NCBI GenBank assembly: GCA_020086605.1
Contig: JACBWW010000008.1
Span: 11,014,622 to 11,078,621, forward strand
Length of the DNA: 64,000 nucleotides
Reading direction: 5' to 3'
Source: Lanius collurio
Taxonomy: Eukaryota > Chordata > Aves > Passeriformes > Laniidae
Shown here: piece by piece, positions 31,858 to 43,713 of the stretch
How the letters are laid out: each line of letters starts with the position of its first letter
How positions within the stretch are numbered: position 1 is the stretch's first letter
Program-made: the position numbers and the translations under genes
The notes under the pieces: generated by a model
Databases searched by the model: none
What the model was told of the DNA's origin: nothing
The model's input: the letters and a program-made list of their open reading frames with translations, nothing else

Positions 31858-33792
31858 CTACAGGGAGAATGGGCAGGGGCAGAGGTGCTTGCTCAGTGCC
31901 ATTCTGTGGTGGTCAGTACCTGCTTGCACCGGCACAAGTGGAAAAATATCTTGCAAAAGCTTTGTCCTCCTGTTTTCTACTAAGTGACCTCTTCTACTCA
32001 CTGAGCTCAGTGTTATTGGCAAGTGATGCTGTCATTATTATGTACACAGTGAGTAATGAAGAAAGACCAACCTCTTTTAAACATAAGTCTAAACATCTTG
32101 TCAGACCTCGCCTTATGCCCAAAATGAAAATATTTTATTCAGAGTAAATTGTGTTGTTGCTTTACTAGGCAGATATAAGCAGGGAAGCTAACAAACCTAC
32201 AATGATATTCTCTCACTATATGTAATGATATTTTTATCTAATATGTAGGAGATTAGGTAAGTGAGATATTTAGGTTATATACTGCACAAAGCATTATAAT
32301 CTGAGGAAAGCTATCTAAAAAAAATTAGATGAAACCATTTTAAAGGTATTTGCAACATTCTCAAAAGGCAAGTAGTATTTTTTAAAAAAAAGACAATTTC
32401 CCATACTATTCTATGTGTTTGTGTAGGAAGGTCTCTGTATTTATTTAACACAGAGGCAGAAAAATTAATTCTAGGGCAATGGCATCTCTTGCTGTATTGT
32501 TTAATAGTATAATGCTGTGCTGGTCAGCTGCCAAAGATATATACAAGTTTTTCTTACTAAAACATTGCCTGAGAAATGCCCCCATGGCTGGCTGAGGTTG
32601 TTTCATTTTCCTGTGTTAAATCTGGCAGCAATCTAATGTACAAGTATTTGAGACTGATGCCATATATGACTTGCCAAGCACAAGAGGATTAAGAGAACCT
32701 CAGCTGTTCCATTCTTTGTTCTGATCCTTACATTCAGCAGTTGCACCTCAGCCTGAAGGACAGGCCAAACCTATGCAAGTGCTCCTGGGTTCTTTCTCTT
32801 CCTCCCACTGTGGAAGTGCTGCAGTGACAGATGTTCCAGAGACAGGTCTCTTACCCGCCATTAATGCCGACAAACTGCAGGTTCTTCTTGGTGTTGCTCA
32901 AATCCTTCTTCCCATCCCTTTTCTTCATGATAGATTTGAGTGTGTTCTCATTATTGGTACACACTGTTAGAAAGAAAGACAAAGCACTCCTGTCAGTAAA
33001 AATCCGTAGCCATGCTTTGAATGCAGCAGGATTAGATGATTTTTCAAAACAACTCTCTATTTTTCAACAGCTCTCTGTAAAGTTTACCATCTGAAGCTGG
33101 GTTTTCTGATATTTATGTAAATACAGTCATGGTGTGACATGCACATTAGAAATACAGAAGAACAGCTTCACAATCAGCTCTGGAAACTCATTAAGCCTAA
33201 CTTTCCTATCTTGCAACATGCTGCTAATCTTCATGATGACTTAGAAAACTTTAAGAAAAGACACAGGCTTTTTGTTTTTCTTTGCTATTTGTGGAAACTT
33301 TTAACACTGAAATTGGTTATCCTGTTAATAAAATCTTAATTCTTAGTGCCAGAGAGCAGCAGCTCCTTGCCAAAATGAATACGTTAATACAGACAACATA
33401 TTTAACAAGCTATTCAACAGGGTAGGTAGGCTCAGTCAAGGATGGTCTTTTAGATTTAGTATTCATTGAAATAACTTTTAAACCAATCTCTATGCATAAG
33501 ACAGGTAAAACATGCATAAACATTTAAGTATTTAAAAAAATAATTATTAACCCTTTATCTTTCAGTAGATTTTTCTTGTGAAAACACTAAATGGCATTTC
33601 ACTGATGTGCTACAATTTGCCATTTAAAACCTAACCACTACCTGCAGACACAGGGTCTCACATGGTAACTTTCCCCTTAGCTGCATCTTTTCCTGCTTTT
33701 GCTTTTCTGAGATTATTGAGAACCTTCTTTAACTGTATTTCATATTCAGACTCCACCAGCATGATGAAAGGTGAATGTGAGACAGTTATTAC
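31858..33792 (-). other. Two KANK1 introns, nothing else seen
   Basis: Introns at 31858-32854 and 32964-33792 flank the 109-base exon. They are AT-rich without repeats or open frames of note. Confidence 0.7.
32855..32963 (-). CDS. KANK1: KANK1 exon (basic linker)
   Basis: 109 bases; acceptor CTAACAG|TGTGTACC, donor GGCGG|GTAAGA. It reads [20 protein letters not shown] and then [10 protein letters not shown]. This strongly conserved KANK1/KANK2 segment has the SIMK and LQFVGxNGG blocks. The phase fits both neighbours through split Val and Gly codons. Confidence 0.94.
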
Positions 33793-34011
33793 CATAGAGA
33801 CCTGAGGCAAGCTGATCATCCGTCAGGTTAATTGGAGTGAGAGCTTTATCCTGAGAAGAAAAAGACTTCCTTCCCCGAGCGGCTTCCACCAGGGGAGTCT
33901 TCCTCTCCTCCTGAGTGGGCACAGTATCCTGCTCCAATTTCAGCATTCGCAAATTTGAAGTTAAATGTGTGTTTGCAAGTTGGCCATGAGGGATGTACTC
34001 CAAAGTAGCAC
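33793..34011 (-). CDS. KANK1: KANK1 exon (linker after coiled coil)
   Basis: 219 bases; acceptor CTTTGGCAG|GTGCTAC, donor TATG|GTAATA. It joins in phase to the giant exon (split Gly codon) and encodes about 72 residues beginning ATLEYIPHGQL and ending LTDDQLASGLY. This is a low-complexity, charged linker. The LTDDQxAxGLY end is a KANK1 signature. The donor is weaker than consensus (GTAATA). Confidence 0.93.
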
Positions 34012-37000
34012 CTGCCAAAGAAGACAGTAGGCATCAAAGAAGAGTCAAACGAAACTATTTTCATCAATACTGTGATGAACAGAAAAAAACCCAAGCTGGA
34101 AAAAAAAAAAAAAAGGCACTGCTTATGTTTTAAAATACTCTCTGCTGAGGACCTAATAGGAAAAAGAATAATTGCTTTCAGAAAATGCAAAAAAATGGCC
34201 CTGAGTTCTTCTTTTGGTAAAGACATACAATACAAGGACAAGCTATAAAGATATTGGCTTTAAAATGCATGAAAGGACTGGTCCTTCCTTTTCCTTCTCT
34301 TTCAGTATGAGCAGTGACCCCAGCTCCTGGTCCTTCCTTTTCCTTCTCTTTCAGTATGAGAGTGACCCTGGCTCAGAGTGGGCTCACTGAGCTGCTCCTC
34401 GATGATAAGCCTGAAGAGCACAGCACATTCACAGGCTCTGCAGGTTCTTTCTGCAAGAACAGTAACCTTTTTATGGTACTTGATTTTTTTAAAATGTCAT
34501 TTTCCATGAAAGCAGAAAATTTTCAGGAAATTTTCCTTTTTTTCCAGTACTCTAACTTACTCTGAAAGCTTTGTGCTTTGTCCAGTTACTGAGAAAACTG
34601 CAATGACTCCCACACACTACATTTCTTTCTTTTCTTTTTTTTTTGGACAGGATTGTACTGAGCTAGTAGTTGTATTTAAATCAAATTCCAAATGTTTGGG
34701 TTATACTTTTTTTCCCTCGCTGATTTGCTGGCATTCACTCACTTTTTCCCTTTGTGTATTTAAAAGGCAGTGCTAATTACGCACAGACTTTTACAGATTC
34801 CCCTGGAGTTACTCCAGCTATGCTATTACAACTGCTCTACAAATCTGCACAAATGCTTTTGTTTGTGGAACACACTGAGTGTTTTCTTACACATGTATGC
34901 CTCCCTAAGTGATCTTGTTAGCATTCAAGGAAAAAAAAAGCTGAAGTTTAACTTGCTTTAAACACTATTGGTTTTTTTCTTTCACTCTCTTCTTGCACCC
35001 ATGATGTGTGCCTCTGTATTATTTTTTGTCTTTGTACGTATCAAGAATTAAGGCACAGCCTCCTCATTCAAATACAAGCAGCACTGCTAATACACTGTGG
35101 TAAGGTAAATTCCAAACCCTAATTTTTAGACACACAGCTACATCTCTGTCTAGCAAGCTGTTCTTGTTAGATGGCCTTTCCCCCTTGTTACTTCACCTCA
35201 GTAAATTTTTCCTACAATAGGACACAATGAAGCTCATTTTTCCAAACACTGTCACTTCCCAGCAGCTTCCTCTTTTTTGTTCCCACCCAAGTCTCACCCC
35301 GCACGTGTTTCCCAGGGCACCTTCTTCAGCTGTGAGACCTATTGCCCAGTTCCACCACTACTTAAAGCTTCTCCAACATACAGGGGAAGCTGTCTGCAGG
35401 GAAAGACATGCAGCAGGGTATCGACAGTCATGTCACTACGAGCACAGCAAAAAAGCTTTTTCTTAAAGAGTGAAATGTGTGTGTGTAAGAAGGTGGGAGC
35501 CTCCTAGGGCCCCCTGGGAGCAGCAACCTTTCTGGAGACATGTCTGAACACGTGGGCACCCATGAAAAGCAAGAGGGAAGTCCTGGCCTTGCTCTCCCAC
35601 CACTCCCCACTTTGCAGCACTGACTGACTTTGGTCTAGTCTCTTCCCAACAGCAAGCACCATCCCTCATCCAACAGCTGAGGAGAAGTGGGCTGCCAAGG
35701 TGATGGAGCACCAAGCCAAAACCAATGATTTTTAAACTCTCTTAGGCTGAAAAACAAGGGAACTGTCTATCTGCTTGCTTGGAGTGGTGACAGGTACAAT
35801 TACAGAGTATAAAACACAGTAACCACTTCCAGCTCCAGATGGTGGTGGCTGCCTGGGCTGGTTTTACCAGGTCACCCCTTCTGCTCCAGACTGGCCTCTG
35901 AGGACATGGAAAGGAGTGGAGGAAAACTGCTCTGAAGCATCAGGGATATGCAAAGATTCCAAAGGTGGCCAGGTTTACTTTCAGCAGAACTGTCTGCATC
36001 CTCTGCCAGACATCACAGTTCTACAAAAGCAGCTGTGACAACCATGGTGTGTCTGGAGGCACAGGTGGGCTTGTGCATGCCTGAGCTAAGGGCAAGACTC
36101 TGGCAGGGCAGAGTGGGGCTCCAGCCTGATGTGAACCAGCAACAGCACCTGGTGCGCCCTTGTCATCCCCCTAAAGCCTGAGCCTGAATTTCCCCAGGTG
36201 TCCCCCTCCTGCCCTGCGACAGGCAGGGGAGGGAGCTGCAGGCTAGGACAGAGAGAAAGGAGGACAGTAGTAGACTTCCCTCCCCTGACTCACAGCCTCT
36301 CCTCAACCTGCCACCAATGCAACAAGATCTCAGTAGGTTCCCTCTTCTGGTTCATACATCATTGGCTGAGAAGGACCACAATGAATTCAGGATACAGGGC
36401 ATAATGCCCATGCCTTCCAATGAAGAAAAAAAGGGTCCTGCTCAGCTGGCCCCTGACAAAACAGGATTACATCAAGACTCGAGGGCAAGGAGACAACAAG
36501 TGTGCATTAGGCAAACCAGTCAGAGCACTCATTCTCCCTGCAAAGCTCTTAGATGTCTACACTTAACTGCATGCACAATACCCAGTGACGAGGGGAAAAG
36601 AGCTTTGGGCCCAACTCAGCATTAATACTGCAAGCTATTAATTAGCCTTTAGTATCAGGTACCAAGCCTTGCCCTTTTTAAGATAGCCAACATAAAGACA
36701 CATGGAGAGTACTGAGTTCAATCACAGAAAAACAGAGGAAGGAGCTGTGCCACCCAACATTATGGTCAATGATTTAACAGATTAATCTATTGCTGTGCAA
36801 ACCAAAAAGCAAATGAGAGAAGTTCCTTCTTCCTCCAGCAGAACTGCAGGGCCACTGTTGGGGCTGGAGGTAGTGCACACCTCTCCAGCATGGAAATGAA
36901 ACCTTGGCTGAAGACCACCACGAGTCTACACAGATCTTAAAACAGACTCTTCCTCTCACTTCACAGAGATCTCAAGTATCTCAATCCTTCTCCAGGTCAC

Positions 37001-40000
37001 AATGCACAACACCAAGAGACAATTTGCCAACAGGTCAATACTTAGTCAGGCACTGCCTCCAGACAGAAGCTGTCCCCTGACGATATTCCTTAGTTTACTG
37101 TTCCAGGCAAATACTGCAAACTTGACAAAAGTTTCTAAGTACTGCTATAGAATAGCAAACTACAGCAGGGAGCTGTCAAGAACTTCTAATTTTGCAGCAT
37201 AGTAGGAGATTTTGGAAAAGTTCAGGAGCAATTTACAGGCAAAAGTATGACACAACAAAACAAAAAAACTTGCTGACTTCAACTATACATAAACACTTAT
37301 GCAGAAAGCTGCTCTCATCAGTTTCAGAGGGAAACAAGTGATTGAAGCATCTTCAGTGGTTTAGTTCCGGTGGTTTGAAGGAATGAGAGCACCTATTTTT
37401 AATTTTTGAGAATGTACCTCCTCTCATAAATCACTTGTGCTTCTTTTGAAAATCTCACCAATTTAAACCAGGGTGACAGCAAAACTGCTACAAAGAAGCA
37501 GCAGTTACCCATGCCATTTCTGGCACCTATAAAATCTGTCTACTGTTATTAGGATGCAATTTTCCTTCCTAATGGCAGACCTTCCCTCACATTTATGACA
37601 GCACAAGTAGTCATGCTGTTAGCTGGTTTGGGGGACTCAATAGATTACTCTGAATTTGAGGTGAACTCATGGTAACAGAAGTCTGGCCTTCACCTGCTTT
37701 TGAAAAATTTCCATTTAGTTTGATGGAAGCAAACCTCAGTAGTATTATAAAAACAATTTAGCTTGACAATACTTTTATCCCACTGGAAAACAAGAGAATT
37801 GTAGACAAGGCCGGGGGAAAATAGCATCAGGATGAGAACCTAGCTCTGGCTGGAACATTACAGGCTTCTAGCTTAAAAAAGTGCATGAACTTCTTACTAT
37901 GTGATAGCTGCACAAAAATTTTATTTTTAATGTGTTGTGGTCAGTGCAAGCATTTATTTCCATGGTATGTTTGTAATGGTCAGTGATACAAGCTATACAT
38001 TCCCCACTAAAGGCAGTACACAAATATCATCTGGAGCATATAAAGCAAGGAAATATTTCTCTTTCGCACTGCATGATTTCTTCACAGTAGCAATAAGCTC
38101 ATCACAAAATTATTTTAACTGAACCATGTAATGTCTCCTCCAGTGGTTTTAAATCTTCATGCCAATGAAGTTATTTTTTATTACAAATAATTTTAATCCG
38201 CTTTCAATTTGGTCTATTTTTCAGAACTGTTGGAAGGAAAAACCCCATTCTACTAAGGTAAATAAAAAGGCAGTGATGAGCAAACATGTTATGTTTAAAC
38301 ATTTACAAAGATTGATAGTAGCCCATCCAACCGATAAATTCAGTACCTTCAGAAGATGAGAGCATAGTTTCATTTTGGAAAAGGTACTTTTGAGCCATTC
38401 CAGGTTAAAAGTCAGTGGATTTAGAAGTTCAAAACAGAAAATTGCCACACATGGGCTTTTTATACAAAAAACTGACAGAAGGCAGATTCTCTTGGGGCCC
38501 AGGCATAGGTAGATGTTGAACTGCCATTCAGCTCCAGGCAAAACACTCCTAATAGGATGAGGGCTGTAGTAAGAGGACTGCAAGAACAATCTCATTTTCA
38601 CTCTCTTCAGCTGCCTTCTCTGTGCTGAGAAGCTGCTTTCCACCCCCAAATTGGATTGTGAATCCAGTGTGTTGAAACTGGAAATTAAAACCAATTCCTT
38701 TCATTAAACATGACTGACTAGAAAAGATCACACGTCTTTGAATCAGCTAATCATCTTTTTTATGAAACACTCTCTTTTCCTAGACAACTGTGTGTGAAGC
38801 TCAGTGAAAGCCATCCTTCATTTTCCAGATGAGGGGTGGATCACAGTATCTCATGATGCTGGGCACAGAAGGAAGGTCACCTCAGAGAACTCCTTTCTTT
38901 CTCATTCATGAGGATTTGATTTTCTCAGCTGAAGCTTTACTGTTGCTGAAATATGACAATACTTCCTCGGGAAAAATGTGACTCTCTTGCCATTAAGTGC
39001 CATTAAGAGCCTGTTACCATGGGAGCTGAACTCCTAACAGCTCAGGGCTTGAACATTATATCCCTGTGCCACAGCACAGGGAGAGAACTGGGCTCTATCT
39101 AACAGACAGCCTAGCAGGCTGCAGCTTGCCACTCTCTAAGCAGCAATAAATTTGAAGGGAAAAATAATCTACACTGTGGAAAATTATGCTTTTTGCTAAC
39201 TGAAGCAGAAGTCAGGAGACAGAGCAGATTTTAGATTCAAACACTGCATGTAGTGCTACCAGAGAACCAAACCAGCAAATATTGTAATGCTAATAATGAC
39301 AACAGTAAAAAGCTTTTGCTAACATATGACTAGGGAAGGTATATCAAACCTTTCTGAAGAGGTTTAGGGAATTTAATTCAAATAATGTCTTTATAGGGCA
39401 GTTACTGACCAGGTCTCTGCTCTTCATCTGATATAACTGGATGAATATTTAAAACAGAGAAAACCTTGCTAAACACCCTAGCTCCTAATATAGAGGTTGG
39501 TACCATTTTTGAATGGCATTCCCATTTGAGCTTTCCATATTGTCACAACTAGCAAAAACCACCTGCCACATGAAACATGCAGAGGAGGCACTGTGTTCCC
39601 GAAACACCAGCCAGACACATGTAAATAAACAGTACTCATGTGGCACACAGGTGGGACTATCTGCATGGCTGCAGATGCACTACCTTCCAGGCGATGTGGA
39701 AAATGATTCACGTATGTCAGTCACCTTCTTCCCAGCAGACTGATGGATGGATCCTGTGCGTTACACAAGCAGAACATCTGCACAGAAACTTAATCTGGTG
39801 ATTAAGGCATACATCTATGGCAGAGTTGAAGCTTAGGGCTTCCTCCACTTGCCTAGACATAGGTACACCGTGATTTGTAGCAACCCACAGCTTCACACAA
39901 CCACTACCATAGCTGTGCCACATCAGCACAGGCTTCCGAGCCCCAGGCAAGCCCCAAGTCTTCACACCACTGCAATGGCGTGGCCATTCCATGCTCCCAG

Positions 40001-43000
40001 GAAAGAAGTTACTAACATGTCCAACTACACAGTCTTTGAGAGAAAGGGGTGCCAAACACAAGAACTGTAAAGAAAAACAGCTTTCTCCAATTTCCTGCAT
40101 TATAACTGACAACACAGGGAAAAATTACCATGTCCACACTACCTCATTAATCCTACACACTTATTTGGAAGAACCAGGGGCTTCTCACATCACCATCATT
40201 CTTTCGGTCTTTCCACTGTCCCTTGGCCTGCTTCCCCAGCTCTGGTTAAACTTAGAAGTTTAAAATCTTGGAAGATCTTTCCACCAGATGGCACATCAAG
40301 ATTTCCTTACCCTCAAGACTTTCTGACACTACTTGCTTCCCACTTTCTTTTTTCTCCCTGAAGTTTTAACTCAAGAAGCTGCCTCCTTCCTCGTGACAAT
40401 TAATTAGTGTAATACTTCCACTGGGGTGCTCGGTTAGGATTGTTTTAAAAAGCAACTATAAAACTGATATCTAAAGATCACTGAGGCAAAATAGCCACGC
40501 ATTTTTAGGTCAAATATGCTCAGGTAGTTTTTTAGGGCATGGCAGATCAGTTATTTTTAAATACCATTCTTGAAAACTCCCTGACAGTGAAAGACATCTG
40601 CCTACAAGACTTGTAAAAAGTCCATGTAATTAGGACCCACAACAAGTGACATTAGACTTCTGGCTGGTATCTTGCAAAGCACATCATATGAGCAATTAAA
40701 ATCTAACGTCCTGAAACTTTAAAAATCTAGTGCAACAGAGGAGATGAATGCACTCATCTCCCTTCAGGCTTCCTATATGCTGTCTTCTGGTCTAAGAATA
40801 TGGATCAGTTAGCATCTAGGCTTATGACCCACATCCATATGGTTAAGCTGGACACACAGGATGCCAAGGGCAAGCTAACATGACTTTGCAGAGTGGAAAT
40901 GCACTCATCTGGCCAGTAGGTCTGAATTCCCTCAGGTCACTAGGACTTCTGAAAGACAGTACATACATAAATAGGAGCTGCCAAATTACAGAAAGGAAGG
41001 TGATTATTTTGCAATAAGCAAAATATCAATTGCTAATGGACTTGGTTCAGAGATCATCTGAGAGGTCTAAGGTGTCTAGAGATGAAAACTGCCAGCCTCT
41101 GTCCTGCTCAGCAGGCTCCAGCTTTCCTGCCTGTATCTCCATCACCTGCCACAAGCTGTGTGAGGGAGGGTGAGATGGCAGAGGCCCCTGCAGCACACCC
41201 TGTCTCCCCAGCAACAACAGGGAAAAAAATCTACAAAGCTGAGAACTTGACTAACGTGCTACCTCAGATGCAGCACAGACCACTGAGCCACTAGGCATGG
41301 CAAACTGGCACCCAAATCACATGCCTCAAAGCCAGCTCAGGTATTTTTGCCCTAAAAGAAACTGGCCTCTAAGAGATGCTTCCTAAGGATGCTCTTTGAA
41401 TAAAGCATTAAAGATGATGCTACTGATACTAATTGGAAACCAGACACTTCTGCCTCTATTTTCAGCCTGTTTTTCTAAGAAAATGAGGCTTGTGAGGTCA
41501 CACTTTTCTCAATAACTTAAACACGATTGCTTATTTGAATAGAGACTCAGTGCTCTTAAGGCTTTTTGTGTTTACACAGGTTTTACAGAAATCAGTCTGA
41601 GATTCCAGGCGTGGAGAAGGGGGCACTGGCTGAGTTCATACACACACCACCTGAAAAGCTACATCCAAGAGAACTTAATGTGAGGAAAAGACTTACTAAG
41701 AGCTCACAAGCTATCATGAGATACTGATGCATGGAAAAAAAGAGGCTTTATTAGTTCCAGTAATTACAGAATTATTCAAGTTAGTGCTTCATTCAGCAAA
41801 AAAATCTTTCTACAGAAACATGTAACACGTGAACTGTAAAACTGCAGGAACAGGCAGCAGGACCAGCAGATAAATCTACAAAAGGCAGTATTTTCAAAAT
41901 TAATAGAAAGAGATGGGGTAACATTTCAGGCTTAAGACCCCTTTTCCACTCCAATTCTCCATGAGTCTAAACTGGTATAGCCTGTAGCTTGAATTATGTA
42001 TGCCGTCCAAGCATGCAGTTCTTACCAGGGACTAAAAATAAAGAAATTTTACACTCATCATCCACAGCTAAAGATAATGGCATTACAAGATAAAATAAAA
42101 TTATTCCAAAGTGAAATCTGAATCCAAGTATGAACATTTTTAGTAAATATGATCTATTGCTCCACCTGTGTCTAAATACTTTCAAGCCTGTAGACTACAC
42201 ATTTGATACTGTGCAGTAAAAGCTGGGAAAGGAATTAAGGATTTACAGCTAGTGGTAACTCTGGTTCACTGTTACAGACACTTTTGATGTCTGCTAGATA
42301 CCTTTATTATAATTGTATCACTACTTCTAAGAAGACTAGAATATAAAGTGCATATCAGTACCAGTATCGTATGTATGCAGACAGAATATCATATATTTTC
42401 CTTACTGCTACATAAATGTTGCTTATTCCTTCACTATGGGAACCTAAACCTTTTAGCTCAGCTCATTAAATGGATGATTCTATTTAGCACATCAACACTG
42501 AAAACAATCTGATTTACCAAGCTGCATCTTAACAAAAATTGGTAAATTTTAAGACAGTAAGCAAGCTGCAAGAGCTTTATATAGCTGTCTGGATTAGCCA
42601 ATAACATTATGCTGACATCAAACAGTACCTACTCAGGGGTTTTGTCCTGATTCAGCATCTACAATATAGATGCATTTGCACCAGTTTTTCCCACCTCCTT
42701 AACTCTTCTTTCAGTCACTATACGGCAGGAACAAGAAGGAAGTATCTGACAGCCAGGCATTACATATTGGTTTCCAGGAAGCCACTGTTTATAAATTTAA
42801 TAATAATGTGGTTGGATTCACCAGTAAGATATTAGGAAAAAAGGCTAAGTTTTAAACTAGACTATCAGACACATAAAAAAAATTAAAAAGTAATCAACTC
42901 TACCCCAGGGAATAAAGAAATACCTCAAACTAATTGTCTGTACTTTTAAATTAATAAATAAAAGGCAAGGAGTATTTAAACCCCGATTCTTGCCTTTCCT

Positions 43001-43713
43001 GACTGTCACCAAAACCTCCAGCAGTAATTATGCTTTTCAAACACGAGGTTGTAATTAAGGATTACGACAAATAGTTGTTGGAACAGAGAAAGCCCAAGAT
43101 GTGGTTTCTGTGAAGCTCTCTGGAGTTGCCTATTATAAAGCAATCAGCCCTGCTGGAATGGGGAAAGCACCCCACAGGTCTCTGTCTGAGCAGCACAAGG
43201 AACAAAAGCAATGGAAGAAACACCACAAAATCCAGGGAAAGGTCTGTGGAAACAAGTCAGTTTGATACAGACACTGTATGTGACTTCAGCTCTGTCCAAT
43301 CTGACATTGCTGTTTTTAAAAACATGCATGCCAAGTTTAAAATTCCAAACCTATGGGCATTAACCTCAAATACTCCTGAAGTTATAAAATGAAGCCAGCA
43401 TGTTGCACAGTGGTTAAACCCTTCATAATTTTAGACACCTCTCTTGCATGGTCAGAGATGATGGCACCATCATCATCAGGACCTTCAGAGCCTGCTGGAC
43501 TGGGAGAGATAAAACCACCTCTGTTTTTTCAGCTACCTGCAACAAGCTGGACAGAATACCCAATGGGCACATTCAACAACAATGCTCTGTGCTTCCTTGG
43601 GGAGGGCTACACAGTGGCTTCCAGACTAAGTGAGAGCATAGTAGGCAACTGATCTGCAGCCCTGCGAAAGAGCCAGCCAATGCACCAGACATGTGCCCGG
43701 ACACCGGGCTTAC
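34012..43713 (-). other. Large KANK1 intron (9.7 kb), no gene seen
   Basis: The largest intron inside the recovered coding part lies between the giant exon and the next one. It contains a 49-base tandem duplication at 34278-34375 and poly-A/poly-T runs (34098-34113, 34630-34643). No CR1 or LTR was recognised and no open frame shows a domain. Alternative KANK1 exons could be hidden here but none is evident. Confidence 0.65.
34278..34375. repeat. 49-bp tandem duplication, pyrimidine-rich
   Basis: The block CTGGTCCTTCCTTTTCCTTC, continuing through TCTTTCAGTATGAG and AGTGACCC, occurs at 34278-34326 and again from 34327 with a few changes near the end. On the plus strand each copy looks like a polypyrimidine tract with an AG. 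KANK1 is on the other strand. Confidence 0.9.
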
